NCBI GenBank assembly: GCA_965153455.1
Contig: OZ234503.1
Location: 11,041,118 to 11,105,117 of the forward strand
Length of the DNA: 64,000 nt
From: Sphagnum compactum
Lineage: Eukaryota; Bryophyta; Sphagnopsida; Sphagnales
Direction: 5' to 3'
Part shown: piece by piece, positions 34,471 to 46,034 of the stretch
Numbering within the stretch: position 1 is the first letter of the stretch
How the letters are laid out: each line of letters starts with the position of its first letter
Made by a program: the position numbers and the translations under genes
Notes under the pieces: generated by a model
What the model was told of the DNA's origin: nothing
The model's input: only the letters and a program-made list of their open reading frames with translations
Databases searched by the model: none

Positions 34471-36019
34471 CAGGGTTCAGGATCACGGGAAGGACCTCCT
34501 AGGTCGTTCTATGGCCTCCCACACGATGCCATGGTTAGGGAGTATGTTCTTTCCAGTGTACACAATTCTAGTCTCGCACCAGAATTTGCCACTTCTTTTT
34601 ACCCTTCCTACTTCGCGGCATAAAAGGCTAGTGTGGCACCCAAAGTTTCTGCCACTAGGCTGGTTATTCAGACTGATGGACTCACATTTGGTTCAAGTCC
34701 TATTACCAAGGCTAGAGGAGCTCGAGCAGTCATGCCACAATCTTTTCGTCCTTTCAACACGGAAGAAGAACGCACTTTATTGGCGAGGGGGGAGGAGACT
34801 ACTACACCACAAGCTGCTAGGGCATCAAATTCTCGTGTCCCAGGAATACATGTATATCAGGAAAACACACAATTTTCCATTGATCAGCTTATGGAGTGCC
34901 AACTTCAAATGCGTGAAGTGGCGCAAAAACTTGTGAATACAACGTTATTTAGTTTTCAAGATTTAAAACTAAGCACTAGGGACATAATTGCAATACTAAA
35001 GGATACCTTGTACACTACATCAAGTCCTCTACCAATCCCTAATCCACATGCTACAGGGGTCCCATCCAACACCTTGGAGAGACACTCGATTGGCTCACGT
35101 GTTGTAGATGGCGTTCGTAATCTGGTCACTAATTCTAGCATGGCTAAACTAGTGGGCTCTCCTACCTCTGATTCTACATTCACATATCAAAAGGGAGTTA
35201 AGAACACTTCACTTGTGGGTTTGTTACTCAGCAAAGGCCGTTGTGGATAACCATTCTCTCCACAAAGTCTCGCATTCATTTTCGAAGGTGCTGCCTAATG
35301 AGAGAACTTCCATCGCCGCCGAAGTTGCCATTATTGACAATATTAAGTTGGCAATCCAGGTGGGAGGACATACACCCAAAATGGTACTTCTTGATATAAG
35401 TGCCCAACCAATGATTCTCGAAGTTCAATTTGCCAAGAAGATGGGCATGCTTGATTCCAAACTACGGAAATTTATGTGTGCTAGTGGGAGCGAAAAGGAG
35501 GTATTTGGGGAGAGCTCAAATTTGATTGCACTTAACTTTAATGAAGGTACAAATCAGGAGCTTTGCCTATAGGGCAGATGTTTAGTCACCAATGCCACCA
35601 GTTACGATGTGTTCATTGGGCAAGAGGCCCTGTTTCCACCAGGTTTCACAATTGACAATTGGTTCGAGCATGCGGACTATCGAGTGGATTGGGAGACTAA
35701 TGGCCACCACCTAGTATACATACCCCTTGATTTACATGGGAACCATAGTCTTATGGCTCACCATTGTATGCTCAAGGAAGCACACACCATTTCCAACATC
35801 CAACAAGCTAGCCACGAGTGGATAGAGGGAGATGAAGAGGAGACAACTTATGCCCAAGCTAAGCTTGAGGGTGGTTCCTACGGACATTCAACACGGACCA
35901 GAGGTTTTACAGAGGTTCAAAGTAGCCCACAAGCCCTTGGTCAAAGCTTTATCTAGTTTTGAGAACATGGAGAACCATGGTGAACCAATTAAGCCAATAC
36001 TTTGTCAGCTAATCACCTA
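34471..36019 (+). pseudogene. gag-pol linker and aspartic protease region
   Basis: A reading frame from about 34630 to 35250 has no recognised domain. A frameshift near 35250 leads into a protease-like segment: VLLDISAQPMIL at about 35384-35419, where LLDTGA or LLDSGA is expected at the catalytic aspartate, followed by CASG. The aspartate (35393-35395) remains but the T/S-G of the triad is lost. Stops interrupt at 35570. Retroviral-type proteases cleave Gag-Pol. Confidence 0.6.
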
Positions 36020-37160
36020 GACACCGCCTAAAAAGGGGATTACATTACTAGAACTCTTTGGTGGTATTGGTACAGGTCTCGAAGCCCTACTACAATCAAG
36101 GATGGTGGTTCGAAGGTATTTCTACGTAGACATTGATCCTATTGCAAGGCAAGTGGTGACATCGAAAATGATGGAGCTCACAGCCAGATTTCCACAATAG
36201 TTTGCAACCACCGCATGGAAGGTTAGTTTCACTTTCTTACCCTCTGACATACAACTAATTCAAAAGAAGCATATGAAATTACTTGGCCTTGTGGACCTCA
36301 TCATTTTAGGTTGGGAATCACTAGAAGAAAAATTGTCTTTTGCAACTTGTCTTATGCAACTAAAATTGTCTTATGCAACTAAAAAATGTCGCATGCAACT
36401 ATTTTTTAGTTGCATGCGACATGTGTAGTTGCATAAGACAAGTTGCAAAAGACAGTTTTTCTAGTAATGAATGTCAAAGATTTTCAACGGCTAGATTTGG
36501 AGAAGGCTTGAGTGACATAAAATCCGACCTCTTCACGGACATGGTACGATTGATCACCTAGGCTCAATCCATTTTTCCTACGTTTGGTTATGTAATTAGG
36601 AACACCCCTTCTCAGCTTGACCAGAGGGAGAAAGTCCAGGACCACTACACACTAGTCAAACATTACCTTGGAAAGTCGCTCTAGCTCGATGCAGCACAAT
36701 GTGGTTCCTATGCCACCAGCTGTGCGACTAGTGGACCAACCTTGCACCAGTCTCAGTTCTGCAATTAACTTTGAGATACACCATCAAAGACCCCAACCTA
36801 CAAGTTTTTCACATATTGGATGATCAAAGCTCCTACCAACTAGTTACAAGGCAAGAGAAACCTCCTTGGTTTCCTACGAACACAATAGCAAAACCAAGAG
36901 GTGCTTGGCCCACCTTTGTCTCCTTCCTAAGAACACACACCTTTCAGGGAGATGGACCAAGCTTGGTGTATTGTCATGCTTCAGCCACTTGGGATGAGCT
37001 AAGCCCAGAAGAAAGAGAAAGGGCTATGGGGTTCCAAGTTGGCACTACTAGTCACACCAAGGTGACTAGATTGGAACGTAACACCCTACTGGGGAGAGGC
37101 ATGGACCTGAACTCCCTTACATGGTTGTTGGTAACATGTGTACTCTTTCAAATGTACACA
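36020..37160 (+). pseudogene. C5 cytosine DNA methyltransferase domain inside pol
   Basis: Transfers methyl groups from S-adenosylmethionine to cytosine C5. Motif I LELFGGIGTG is at 36048-36077, and the motif II acidic strand YFYVDID at 36117-36137. A motif IV core GWE-CQ-FS is split by a fold-back insertion, with the catalytic Cys codon at 36472. A motif VI-like NTPSQLD follows where ENV is expected; Glu is now Arg. A motif VIII-like AAQCGSYA lies near 36700. Motifs IX-X are in SPEERERAMGF ... LLGRGMDLNSLTWLL (36995-37130). Spacing and the last motifs resemble DNMT3/DRM-type enzymes more than DNMT1/CMT, but the subfamily is inferred. Broken by a TAG at 36198, the insertion, a TAG at 36559 and a frameshift near 36720. 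It lies between protease and RT, and so was part of the polyprotein. Confidence 0.83.
36319..36468. mobile_element. Fold-back MITE inserted in the methyltransferase domain
   Basis: A roughly 150-bp element flanked by GAAT on both sides. Its ends are inverted: CACTAGAAGAAAAATTGTC at the left and the complement of TACTAGAAAAACTGTC at the right. Both arms continue into TTTTGCAACTTGTCTTATG. The centre is a perfect palindrome with arms ATGTCGCATGCAACTA. The CACTA-like termini suggest a small non-autonomous DNA transposon. Cutting it out with one GAAT restores the coding frame across GWE and CQ. Confidence 0.85.
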
Positions 37161-38883
37161 ACACCAGCACTAATTCAATCAGCTTGTAGTTCTAGCAATG
37201 CAACTACATGGCACCTCGACCAAGTACACTTGCCTATCTTCAACACTCTACACTTCACTCTTAGTGTTGGGGGCGAAGAAGTACCACATAATTTGACTCA
37301 AGTTGTTTATGATACACCTGGAGGTCCATCAACTTCTGGAAAAACAATTACAACCTTCTACGAATCTGCGCAGTTGGATAGTGGAGAACCCAATACACCA
37401 GGTTCTTCAAACACACTTTCCAACTCCATTCCATGTGTTTCCAACTACCCTTTCGTTATGGGGAACCAACTCACCAATAAGGAGAAAGACCAGGTCACAG
37501 ACTTGCTAATTAAGTATGAGAATGTGTTCGCATTCTCAATGAAAGACTTAAATAGGTGTAAGACCATGCAGTTATCTATAAACCTTACAATGAGACACCC
37601 ATCTATCGGAGGAGGCATAGGTTGAGCAAGCATGAGTGGGAACTGGTAGATGAAAGATGCAAAGAGCTCCATGAGGCTAGTCTCATTCAGCCATCAAGTT
37701 CTGATTTTGCAGCCACTACAGTAATGTCAGCAAAGAAGGATTCAGCTGGATTATGGATTGAAAAAAGGATGTGCGGGGATTATAGGCCTTTGAACCTGGT
37801 TACACCTCAGGATAGGTACCCCATGCCCATCCCTGAAGAACTGTTTAATAACATTAGAGACTCAAACATCTTCACAATTGTGGATCTAAGGTAAGGCTTC
37901 AACTAAATTGTGTTCGCTACGAAGGATCGCAAGAAAACGACATTCCATGGAAGCAACAAGTTGTGGGAATGGCTTGTGATGCCTTTTGGATTGAAGAATG
38001 CACCTGTCTTCTTTCAGTGAGTCATGGACCAGGTTCTCGATAGGGCAGATTTCCTGAAGTGCTACATAGATGACGTCTTAGTGCATAGTAAGGGACTCCT
38101 GCAACACTTGGCTCATCTTGAGAAGTTATTCAAGAGGCTCCACGAAGTTAATATGAAGATCCATCCTAAAAAATGTGAGTTTGTTATCACCTCAATAGTC
38201 TACCTTGGCCACTAAATTTTGCCAAATGGTATTATGGCTCATTGGGCCAAAGTGGTAGCCATTTTGGAGATGCCCAATCCTATTGATGTTCACACTTTGA
38301 GGAATTTTATTAGACTATGTAATTACTATAGGATTTATGTTCAAGACTTCAGTACTATTGCTCATCCTCTCTATGCATTGTTAAAGAAGGATGTTGCTTG
38401 GACATGGAGTGAAGAGGCTTAGGAAGCTTTCAACACACTCAAGGAAAAGCTTTTAGAGTTCCCCATTCTGAGAAGACCTGGTTTTAGCAAGGTCTTCATT
38501 TTACACACTGACTAGAGTGCTCTTAGTATTGATGTTATTCTTCGCCAACTTGATGAGGAAGGCAAGGAATATGTTATTGCCTATGCATGCCGAAGCAACA
38601 ACAAGGCTGAGAGCAACTACTTTTCATACGAGGGGGAGTGTCTTGCTATGGTATGGGCCGTCATACATTTCAGGCCCTATCTTTATGGCACCAAGTTCAC
38701 TTTGTATACAGACCACTAGCCTATCAAGTGGTTGATGACCAATGACAAGTTTACTAGTAAGTTAGCTCGTTGGGCGCTTATACTTCAGGAGTATGAGTTC
38801 AAGGTTATTCACCGACCTGGTATTACACATCAGAATGCAAATACCATGTCGCGGAGACCCCTCACTACCTTTGAAGATTTCTA
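37161..38883 (+). pseudogene. Reverse transcriptase and RNase H of the Ty3/gypsy element
   Basis: A linker (37161-37440) leads into the RT N-terminus. A frameshift at about 37620 is followed by a long frame 2 reading with [17 protein letters not shown], the catalytic YIDD at 38063-38074, and the palm/thumb end LGH. RNase H follows (about 38500-38880) with the HTD motif, EGECLAMVWAV and LYTDH. In-frame stops are at 37891, 37906, 38018, 38213, 38420, 38513 and 38717. The catalytic residues survive but the product cannot be made as one protein. Confidence 0.9.
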
Positions 38884-40470
38884 AGAAGCCAGGCAAAACT
38901 TTAACCAGATTCCAACAGTACATGTATCTTATGCATCTAGTTATCTTGCACTACTGCAATGTAACCTGGTTGAGCATCCCATTGTGGATATACGGGAGGA
39001 CTTGGACACTCTGAGGTTTCTTCAGCATGGGGAATACCCTCCCCAAGTTACTTCAAGGCATCAGGATCGCATACAACAGCGGTCCAAACGAAACTCATGG
39101 AGGGACAATCACCTTGTTCGATGTTTACCACAAGGCGACAGAGTGGTTCCTCCACCACATGAACGGCCTGGTCTTATTCAAAAGGTACACTCGGAGCTTG
39201 GACACTTTGGAATTAAGTGTACTTATAAGCTTCTCGCTCCTCATTACCATTGGAGAGGTGTGTATGCTCAAGTCTGAGACGTCATTGCCAGGTGTGAACA
39301 ATGTGATTGAATGAAACTTCCTTCTCCTCTCGACAGCTCGTGCTTTCTCCATTCCCTATTTAAGTCATGTTCTATCGTTGGTCATGTGATTTACCTGGAG
39401 AATTACCATAGACCTCCAGGGGTAATGTCTACATCATGATTATGATTGAACATTTTTCAAAGTGGGTCGAACTTGTTGCGCTACGCGACAAGTCATCACA
39501 CAACACCAACCAGGCTTTCTTACAATAGGTCCTGAGTAGGTTTGGGGCTTGTGCTGAGTGCCTTACTGATCAAGGATCAAAATTCAAAGGAGAATTCCAA
39601 GACCTACTTGACCATGCTCTCATTGACCATCGTTGGACTTCAAAAGATCATCCCCAAGTTGATGGCCTTGCAGAGAAGATGGTTCAGACATGCAAAAAGG
39701 GATTTCGCAAGATTTACCTCATTAGGAACAAAAAGGATTGGGACCTAGCTTTACCTTACATCGCCATGGGTTACAGGATGTCCAAACACGCCTCTTTGTT
39801 TCATTTCTCTCTTTACTTTCTACTTTTTCGGAGACATCCCATTCCACCCTCTTCCATTGTTGCTCAAATGGACCAAGTTGTGGACTTAGACTCCCCCAGC
39901 CACTTGGGCTAGGGTCATCGCAGAGAGGGCTGTTCTTTTCAGGAGGGTTATGCCCATGGCCATGCAGAACTTGTCCATTGCACAACATCGAGACACCTTA
40001 TGGTATGACACACATGAGGTGGTAGTTACAAACCTAAGGTGAGACAATTTGATGTAGGTGACTTTGTGTATCTCCAACGGCAACCTAATGATACTATTGC
40101 ACCTGTCGCATTATCTTGAGGATTAAGGTGATTAGGCCTTTAGGTGTGTTGGAGTTGCAAGGAGTTGACGGACGCACAATTCGGGATCACTCCAAAAACT
40201 ATGCATCCTGCCACCTACCAAACTTAGATCCTACCATCATCACGTTGACTTGGATTCCTCCACTTGACTATCCATGTCAGGTATGTCAAAGGACAAATGA
40301 TGTTGATGAGATGTTGCTTTGCAATAATTGTAATGTGCATACCATCTATTTAGCCTCAAGTCGAAGCTCACTCAAATTCTCGCTAGCATTTGGTACTGTT
40401 CATCATGTTCTCCTGCAGCACCTTGATTTCTACTCAAACCATGCCACGTTTTTCCCGGCTCAAGTCTGAG
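38884..40470 (+). pseudogene. Integrase with C-terminal PHD finger
   Basis: The zinc-binding domain has the HHCC pattern: HSELGHFGIK then CEQC (about 39185-39307). The catalytic core has an aspartate in the MIMIEHFSKWVEL segment, LTDQGSKF and DHPQVDGLAEKM (39430-39690). A conserved C-terminal segment (DHSKNY, CHLPNLDPTI) precedes a PHD finger at 40275-40408. Its first half CQVCQRTNDVDEMLLCNNC is in one frame; the second half YHLFSLK ... IWYCSSC is in the next frame. Stops and frameshifts (for example 39275, 39308 and 39526) make it inactive. Confidence 0.85.
40275..40408 (+). other. PHD finger segment of the retroelement
   Basis: The cysteine/histidine spacing fits C4HC3: CxxC, CxxC, then H (YH), a position occupied by serine where cysteine is expected (LFSLK), and the final CSSC after IWY. 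PHD fingers bind histone H3 tails. A one-base indel after the fourth cysteine shifts the frame. In this position other Ty3 clades carry a chromodomain, so a targeting role is plausible by analogy. Confidence 0.72.
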
Positions 40471-40480
40471 AGGGGATACA

Positions 40481-40992
40481 TGAGAATTTCATCTCAACCT
40501 TCTTTTGTGCATTATATATATATGTGTGTGCATCTTTTTTTGGTTGATTAATTTCTACCTTTGGCTGGTTTTAGTTTCTTTGTTCATTAGAGTTTACCAT
40601 GGATTTACACTCTTATGACACCGTACGTCACGATGCTACATGTCACGATAGCTGTCATGCCCGTATGCATGGCCTCATACATGACAGCCGGTTACGGGCA
40701 TGCCAATCATGCCTTTTAGGGTTAATGTACGCTCTTAGGGTTAATGTACATTCTTAGGTTATTGTACGCTATTAGGTGTTTTAGGGTTATGCCTTGTTTA
40801 AGGTTTCAGCTTGTTAGCGGCTGTATAAAAGGCTAAGACTCTCCCTTCTCATATTAATTTTTCTTAAAATTCCTTTGTCAAGGAGATTTTTCTCCATAGT
40901 TAGATTGGATTTTTAGATGTTCACGGCAGCTATTACACGGCCATCGTTAACATACACTACGTTTTCTTTCCTTCTTTGTAATTTAATATACA
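40481..40992 (+). repeat. 3' LTR (complete, TG...CA)
   Basis: Begins TGAGAATTTCATCTC immediately after the purine tract GAGAGGGGATACA and ends TATACA, 512 bp. It contains TATAAAAGG near 40823. Its last 335 bp align with the 5' LTR. Confidence 0.75.
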
Positions 40993-41195
40993 TGAGAATT
41001 TCATCTCAACTTCCTCTTGTGCATTGTATATATATGTGCGCGCATCTCTTTTTAGTTGATTAATTTCTACCTTTGGCTGGTTTTAATCTTTTTGTTCAGT
41101 AGAGTTTACTATGAATTTATACCTTTATGACACCGTACGTCATGACACTACACATCACGACACCATGCATGTAATAGTCAGTTACGATCACATCC
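40993..41195 (+). repeat. Truncated second LTR in tandem
   Basis: Starts with the same TGAGAATTTCATCTC as the LTR before it and follows it through GACACCGTACGTCA to about 41150, then breaks off. The element therefore ends in LTR plus partial LTR. Confidence 0.7.
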
Positions 41196-42099
41196 AACCA
41201 ATACTAGCTTGGACTATATTCTAAAAGTTTTCATAATAGATGTGAGTAACACCCACCATGGTGAACACTTGTATACACTAAATCAATGAAAGTACACAAT
41301 GATAACCCAAGTAGATTCAACATTTCCAGTTTCCCATATGTATAAGCAAGTTTTTTTATGTGAAAAGATTCATAAATGTGGAAAGCTAGGCATTGGCCAC
41401 ACATTATCAAATTAGTGGCATGTTCTGGTTTCCAAGGATTTAGCACCTCCACAAAAGTGCAATGAAGTTCACCATTTAACCGGCATCACAAGGATCAAGA
41501 TTGCGCATTACCATTCCACCAATAATCACTAGCATGAATTTGAAGCATGAGCAAATTCAAGACTGTCATAAGATACATCAATGGGCTATACACTTTTTAA
41601 CTAACAATTCACAATAACATCCAAATACCAAGTTCAACTGTATCATTGACCAACAGCTCCTTATAGCATAATCCTTATGTCAAGAGGGTTTGTAGTCGTC
41701 GTAATAAATTCAACATATTCCACCAATCTTTATAAACATCTAAAAGATTCCACATAGATTCCACTCCACTTGCATGAATGCTACCATAAAACAATGACCA
41801 AACTAGCACATACCAATGTAAAGAAGGCCTAGTGTGTTAGCATTGAAGAACCGGTGAGCAATTTCAAACAAAGATGTGCTAGAATTCTCATTGTTTGATG
41901 GTTGTTACATGAATGTTTCTAGGAGTAGAAGATCCACAAATTATGCAACAACAAGAAGGTGCATATCGCATGGTTCATTCAAAATCGTGTACATGTACAC
42001 TGTGCAAGGATCGATATATCATGGTGTACATTCATACAATATGTGGATGCAACCAAAACCCAACGTTATTTCTTGTATGGATACACAACAGAGTAGCAT
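41196..42099. other. Intergenic, no gene recognised
   Basis: Unique-looking AT-rich sequence following the Ty3/gypsy element. ORFs are short and without motifs. Confidence 0.4.
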
Positions 42100-45000
42100 G
42101 TAGGTCATGATGAGCCACACACTCATTGCACTGCAACCTTGAACAACCTTACAATATTCAAATGCATTTTATTCAATCACCAAAACAACAAAAATCAACA
42201 ACAAAAGGTCCATCAAACCTAATTAAGTTGATTGATGCAAAGGGGCTTGGAAAAAGTTGGGGTTTCGATTATGCACACAAAGTGCCCATATAGCAATGCA
42301 ACTAGAACCCCTGGAACACAACCCTTTCCTAGATATATACAGCAATAGACCTAACTAGAATTAATCATGACGGGCACCAGTCCACACACTCATTGCACAA
42401 CCTTATTCACAAGAGCCCAACATTATGATTAATCCATCTTACTGCCACATAGAATTACTATGGGTGCAATCACCAAAACATGTTAAATCATTGTCACACA
42501 GGGTTCAAAACACTCAAATTGAGTTTATGCAAATTAAAGGGGCTTGGAAAGAAGCAGGGGTACAGCTTATGCACACAAAGTGAAATATAACAATCCAAAT
42601 AGACCCCCTAACACAATCCTAGTTTAGATATACACGAATAGAATTGACTAAAATCTACATGGGCATGACTAGTCCACACACTCATTACACAACATTGAAT
42701 AGCAACCCAATAATCTTCAAATTCATCTTGATGGCACAAAAAGACATGTTGACAATCACCAAAATAATAAGATCCATTGTTTTAACTATTCATTAAACCT
42801 AAGTTGAATTGATGCAAAGGGGCCTTGGTACTAGTCACAAAACAATTGAGGCACATAAAGTGAGAAGTTTAATTCTTTCATTCTCAAACACGTGATTCTC
42901 ACTATATTATGATTGGTATACAAATGTCTTAACTATTGGGAGTGTGCTTCAATTACAATGGAATTGTGCAACATCATAAAGGCACAAATCACATGGTGGA
43001 TTCATCACCCTATACTAGCACATAATGTTAGCATAAATACATGACAATGGAATAAAATACAAATGATGGCCATTGGTTTAGAGAGTCATAACACAACCTT
43101 GAATTACAACCTAGTAGTTTGAAAAATCAATTTCATTGGCCATAATGAAATGTTTAGACAATCCTAATTAGGGAGCTAACCTTTGCTTACAAATTGTTGT
43201 TGAAGTGGCCAATTTCACATGAATCCAATTACAGTTTACTTAACATATGCAAACATAATTGGACATTTTATGATGATTTAGCAAACCAACACATGTATAT
43301 TGTTTGAAACAGGAGGTCTCATATCAACATACGTATAGTCATTGGTCTTTTGCCAAGCTCAAGTGCTTTCTAGGTGAGTTTTGGTCTATTTTACTCTATA
43401 ACATCCCACAATGTTGGGCAAGGACCATGAGAGGGGACTAAGAACTAAGACAATTTCATCTCCAAAAATATTCAAGCCCCCATACTCTAAACAACTAAAT
43501 TTGCAACATTGTAGGAACAACTCCAATTGCATCAACTCATAAACAAGATTCAGGGCCCCACATGCGTCCCTAGCATAATGAAATCTCCAAGGCCCGCACA
43601 GTCAAAATATGGACCCTTAAATCAAATGAGCGTCTAGGCCACGTCCTTGAAAGAGCATACAAACTTGGTTTTTGTCCAAGACAAGACTCTCACCAATTAT
43701 CTAGCATAATTTCACAGATGGTAAATGAAGATTTGAAATAAAACCTAAGAACAAGATAATTGAAAGTTGAATGCAACAAAAATAAAACATTTAAAGTTTT
43801 AGGTGGGCTTTTTGAAAACAAATCCTAAAATCAAATAACAATAAACAAATTGTGCTAAGGGGGTGAATTATTAAACAAATCGTGCCTAAATGTAGGTGAA
43901 AGCCCAATTTCTAGAAGGCGTTCATCCACAAAAAAATTGCCTACGATGGCAAATAAAACATTGTTTTAATTCTTTTTTTTCCCCTGTCACTTGACTATAC
44001 AATAAGAATGGAACTTCACTGGAACTTTGGTGGAATTCAAGTGGACAACTTTCGATGGAACAAGGGTGGACATTTGGGCAATCCCTAGAGCAACATAAGT
44101 TGCAATTGATGGGAGCTTTATGTTAGGGAGGTCTTGTGAAAAGCCCATCCAAACCCATCTAGCTGATGTAAAAAATATTGGTAGAAAAGGTTTACAACAA
44201 CAAGAAAGGAACTAGACGAAGTTGAACGAAATATAAGGTTATAATGAACCCTATACATCAGTGAACCCACTGATGGGAAAAAAAAATTGATAGTTCAATC
44301 ACACCTTGGCTAGCACTTGTCACATGTAAGTTATGATTCAGGAACCCAATTTTGTAACCCACCATCTAGATTTCCTGTTAATCCTTGACTACATATAATA
44401 CTTAGGTTGGAAGGACAATAATGCATGCAGTTGGGACATGAGTTGGGAGGAGCAACACTGGGCATGAAGTTGACCAGCTTCGAGCATATATATGTATGAA
44501 AAGGGAAATTATAACTTGAAAAATCAACAACATGAGTTCAGAAAGTGTGCTTAGAGAAACATAGTTAATGCATCCAACTATTGCAATCAATCTTGACAAT
44601 TTTAGTTATTTTTGTAACGGACTACCAATGGCAAAATGTTGTGTGACACAAGGTTGTTATTCAAACACCTTGAAATTGACTAGACTTGGCATGCAAATAC
44701 AAAAAAATGAAGTTTCAATCATATGTTGGCCAACACTCTAGGCGCAAACTAGCAATCTTGCTAACCATCATCTAGATTTATCCTAATCATAATCTTTAGA
44801 ATAATGGGTTACACAAGCGCAATATTAGACATAGGACTGGAGGCCATAATTTTCTTTGGTTTATTTAAAATTGGAGCACATTGACACATGGACTAGGAAC
44901 TTGAAGTTCACAAAATTGCCTTGTGGCTGATTGCTTTTCATGATGCTCAACCACAAGGGATGTAGAATAAGCTTATTTTAGTGTAACACACATGATGAAT

Positions 45001-45930
45001 CTAGAACTACAGTGCCTCAATGTTGGAAAGGGATGGAATAAGTCACTTTACATTGTAACATTCAAAACCAACATCTAATGCAAAGAAATCACATGCCACA
45101 TATACATTCGATAGTTAAGAATGCAATATTTTAAACAAGAAAACAAAGAACTATGAATACGTATTGTGCATCAAGTAGATACGCTTCCTTTCAATGTTTT
45201 AACAAGCAAAAAACTATATCATCCTATATACACCACCGAAATGGATAATCTAAATCAAGTTTCATGCTAATTAAAAAGCTTTTGTGGACTCATATATTCA
45301 TAATTATGTGGTAGAATTTACGGTGATATATTGGTCTTATTTAAAACATTGCTAATGTTTTTTCTTTCCATGCGACTTGACTATATAGTAAGAGGGGAAC
45401 TTCATTGGAATGTTAGTAAAATCCAAGTGGACTTTTAGTGGGATGTTGGTGAAATTTGCACCAGCTACAAACCAACGTGATTATGAGGTGACTATGCATC
45501 ACATTTATGGATGATGATAGTCTTCCATTCGAAGCAACAACATTTCAAATCATAATCCAATAGATGCCACATTAAGCTTTTAAATTAGCCAGTTACAACT
45601 GCAATGCATAATTATTATTGGCTTGTAGCTCATATATTCCATGCATGTAACACCCAATCACAAACACCTGCTAGGACCATATTCAAATGTGGCAGTAGAA
45701 GGTAACTCACACATACAAATTCCAAAAATGCATGTCAACAAACAAAGACAAATGCATAGTCACCAAAACAATGGAAATCAATGATAAAATGGTCAATCTA
45801 ACCTAAGTTGATTGATGCAATGTGGCCCAATGGAAAGAAGGTGGGGTGCAATTGAATGCATGTGCGGGAAATATAGTAATGCAACTAGAACCCCAAACAC
45901 AATCTATGCATTTATATGCACTAATGCTGA
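42100..45930 (+). repeat. Degenerate tandem/dispersed repeats of about 300 bp
   Basis: Phrases recur in the same order: CACACACTCATT(G/A)CAC, ATCACCAAAACA, (T)GATGCAAAGGGGCTTGG, ATGCACACAAAGTG, ATAGCAATGCAACTAGAAC, AACACAATCCTA. Occurrences lie near 42110-42330, 42380-42640, 42675-42870 and 45760-45910. A second family (GACTATA..ATAAGAA..GGAACTTCA..GGAA, AAGTGGAC) occurs at about 43985 and 45365. No coding sequence was recognised. Confidence 0.6.
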
Positions 45931-46034
45931 AGCATGTCCTTGATTGATTTCTATTAAAAAATATATTGAAGTTCGTTTTACACCTTGTGGATTCCATTAT
46001 TATTTTTTCCCTTTAAAAAAGTAGTGGTTGAACT

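Larger units (their letters stand above)
31445..41195 (+). mobile_element. Degenerate Ty3/gypsy LTR retrotransposon with methyltransferase and PHD domains
   Basis: Order on the plus strand: damaged 5' LTR (31496-31836, possibly from 31445), leader, gag with CCHC knuckles, protease, C5 DNA methyltransferase, reverse transcriptase, RNase H, integrase (zinc-binding and DDE core), PHD finger, a purine tract (AGAGGGGA at 40470-40477), 3' LTR (40481-40992) and a truncated second LTR (to about 41195). The RT-RNaseH-INT order places it in Ty3/gypsy. The coding region has at least six frameshifts and well over a dozen stops. The aligned 335 bp of the LTRs differ at roughly one position in nine by eye, so this is an old insertion. 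No tRNA primer-binding site was recognised. Confidence 0.88.

Noticed and set aside
39722-40083. Minus-strand and alternative-frame ORFs over the integrase end
   Set aside because: Shadows of the degraded integrase; the plus-strand frame has the recognisable family sequence.
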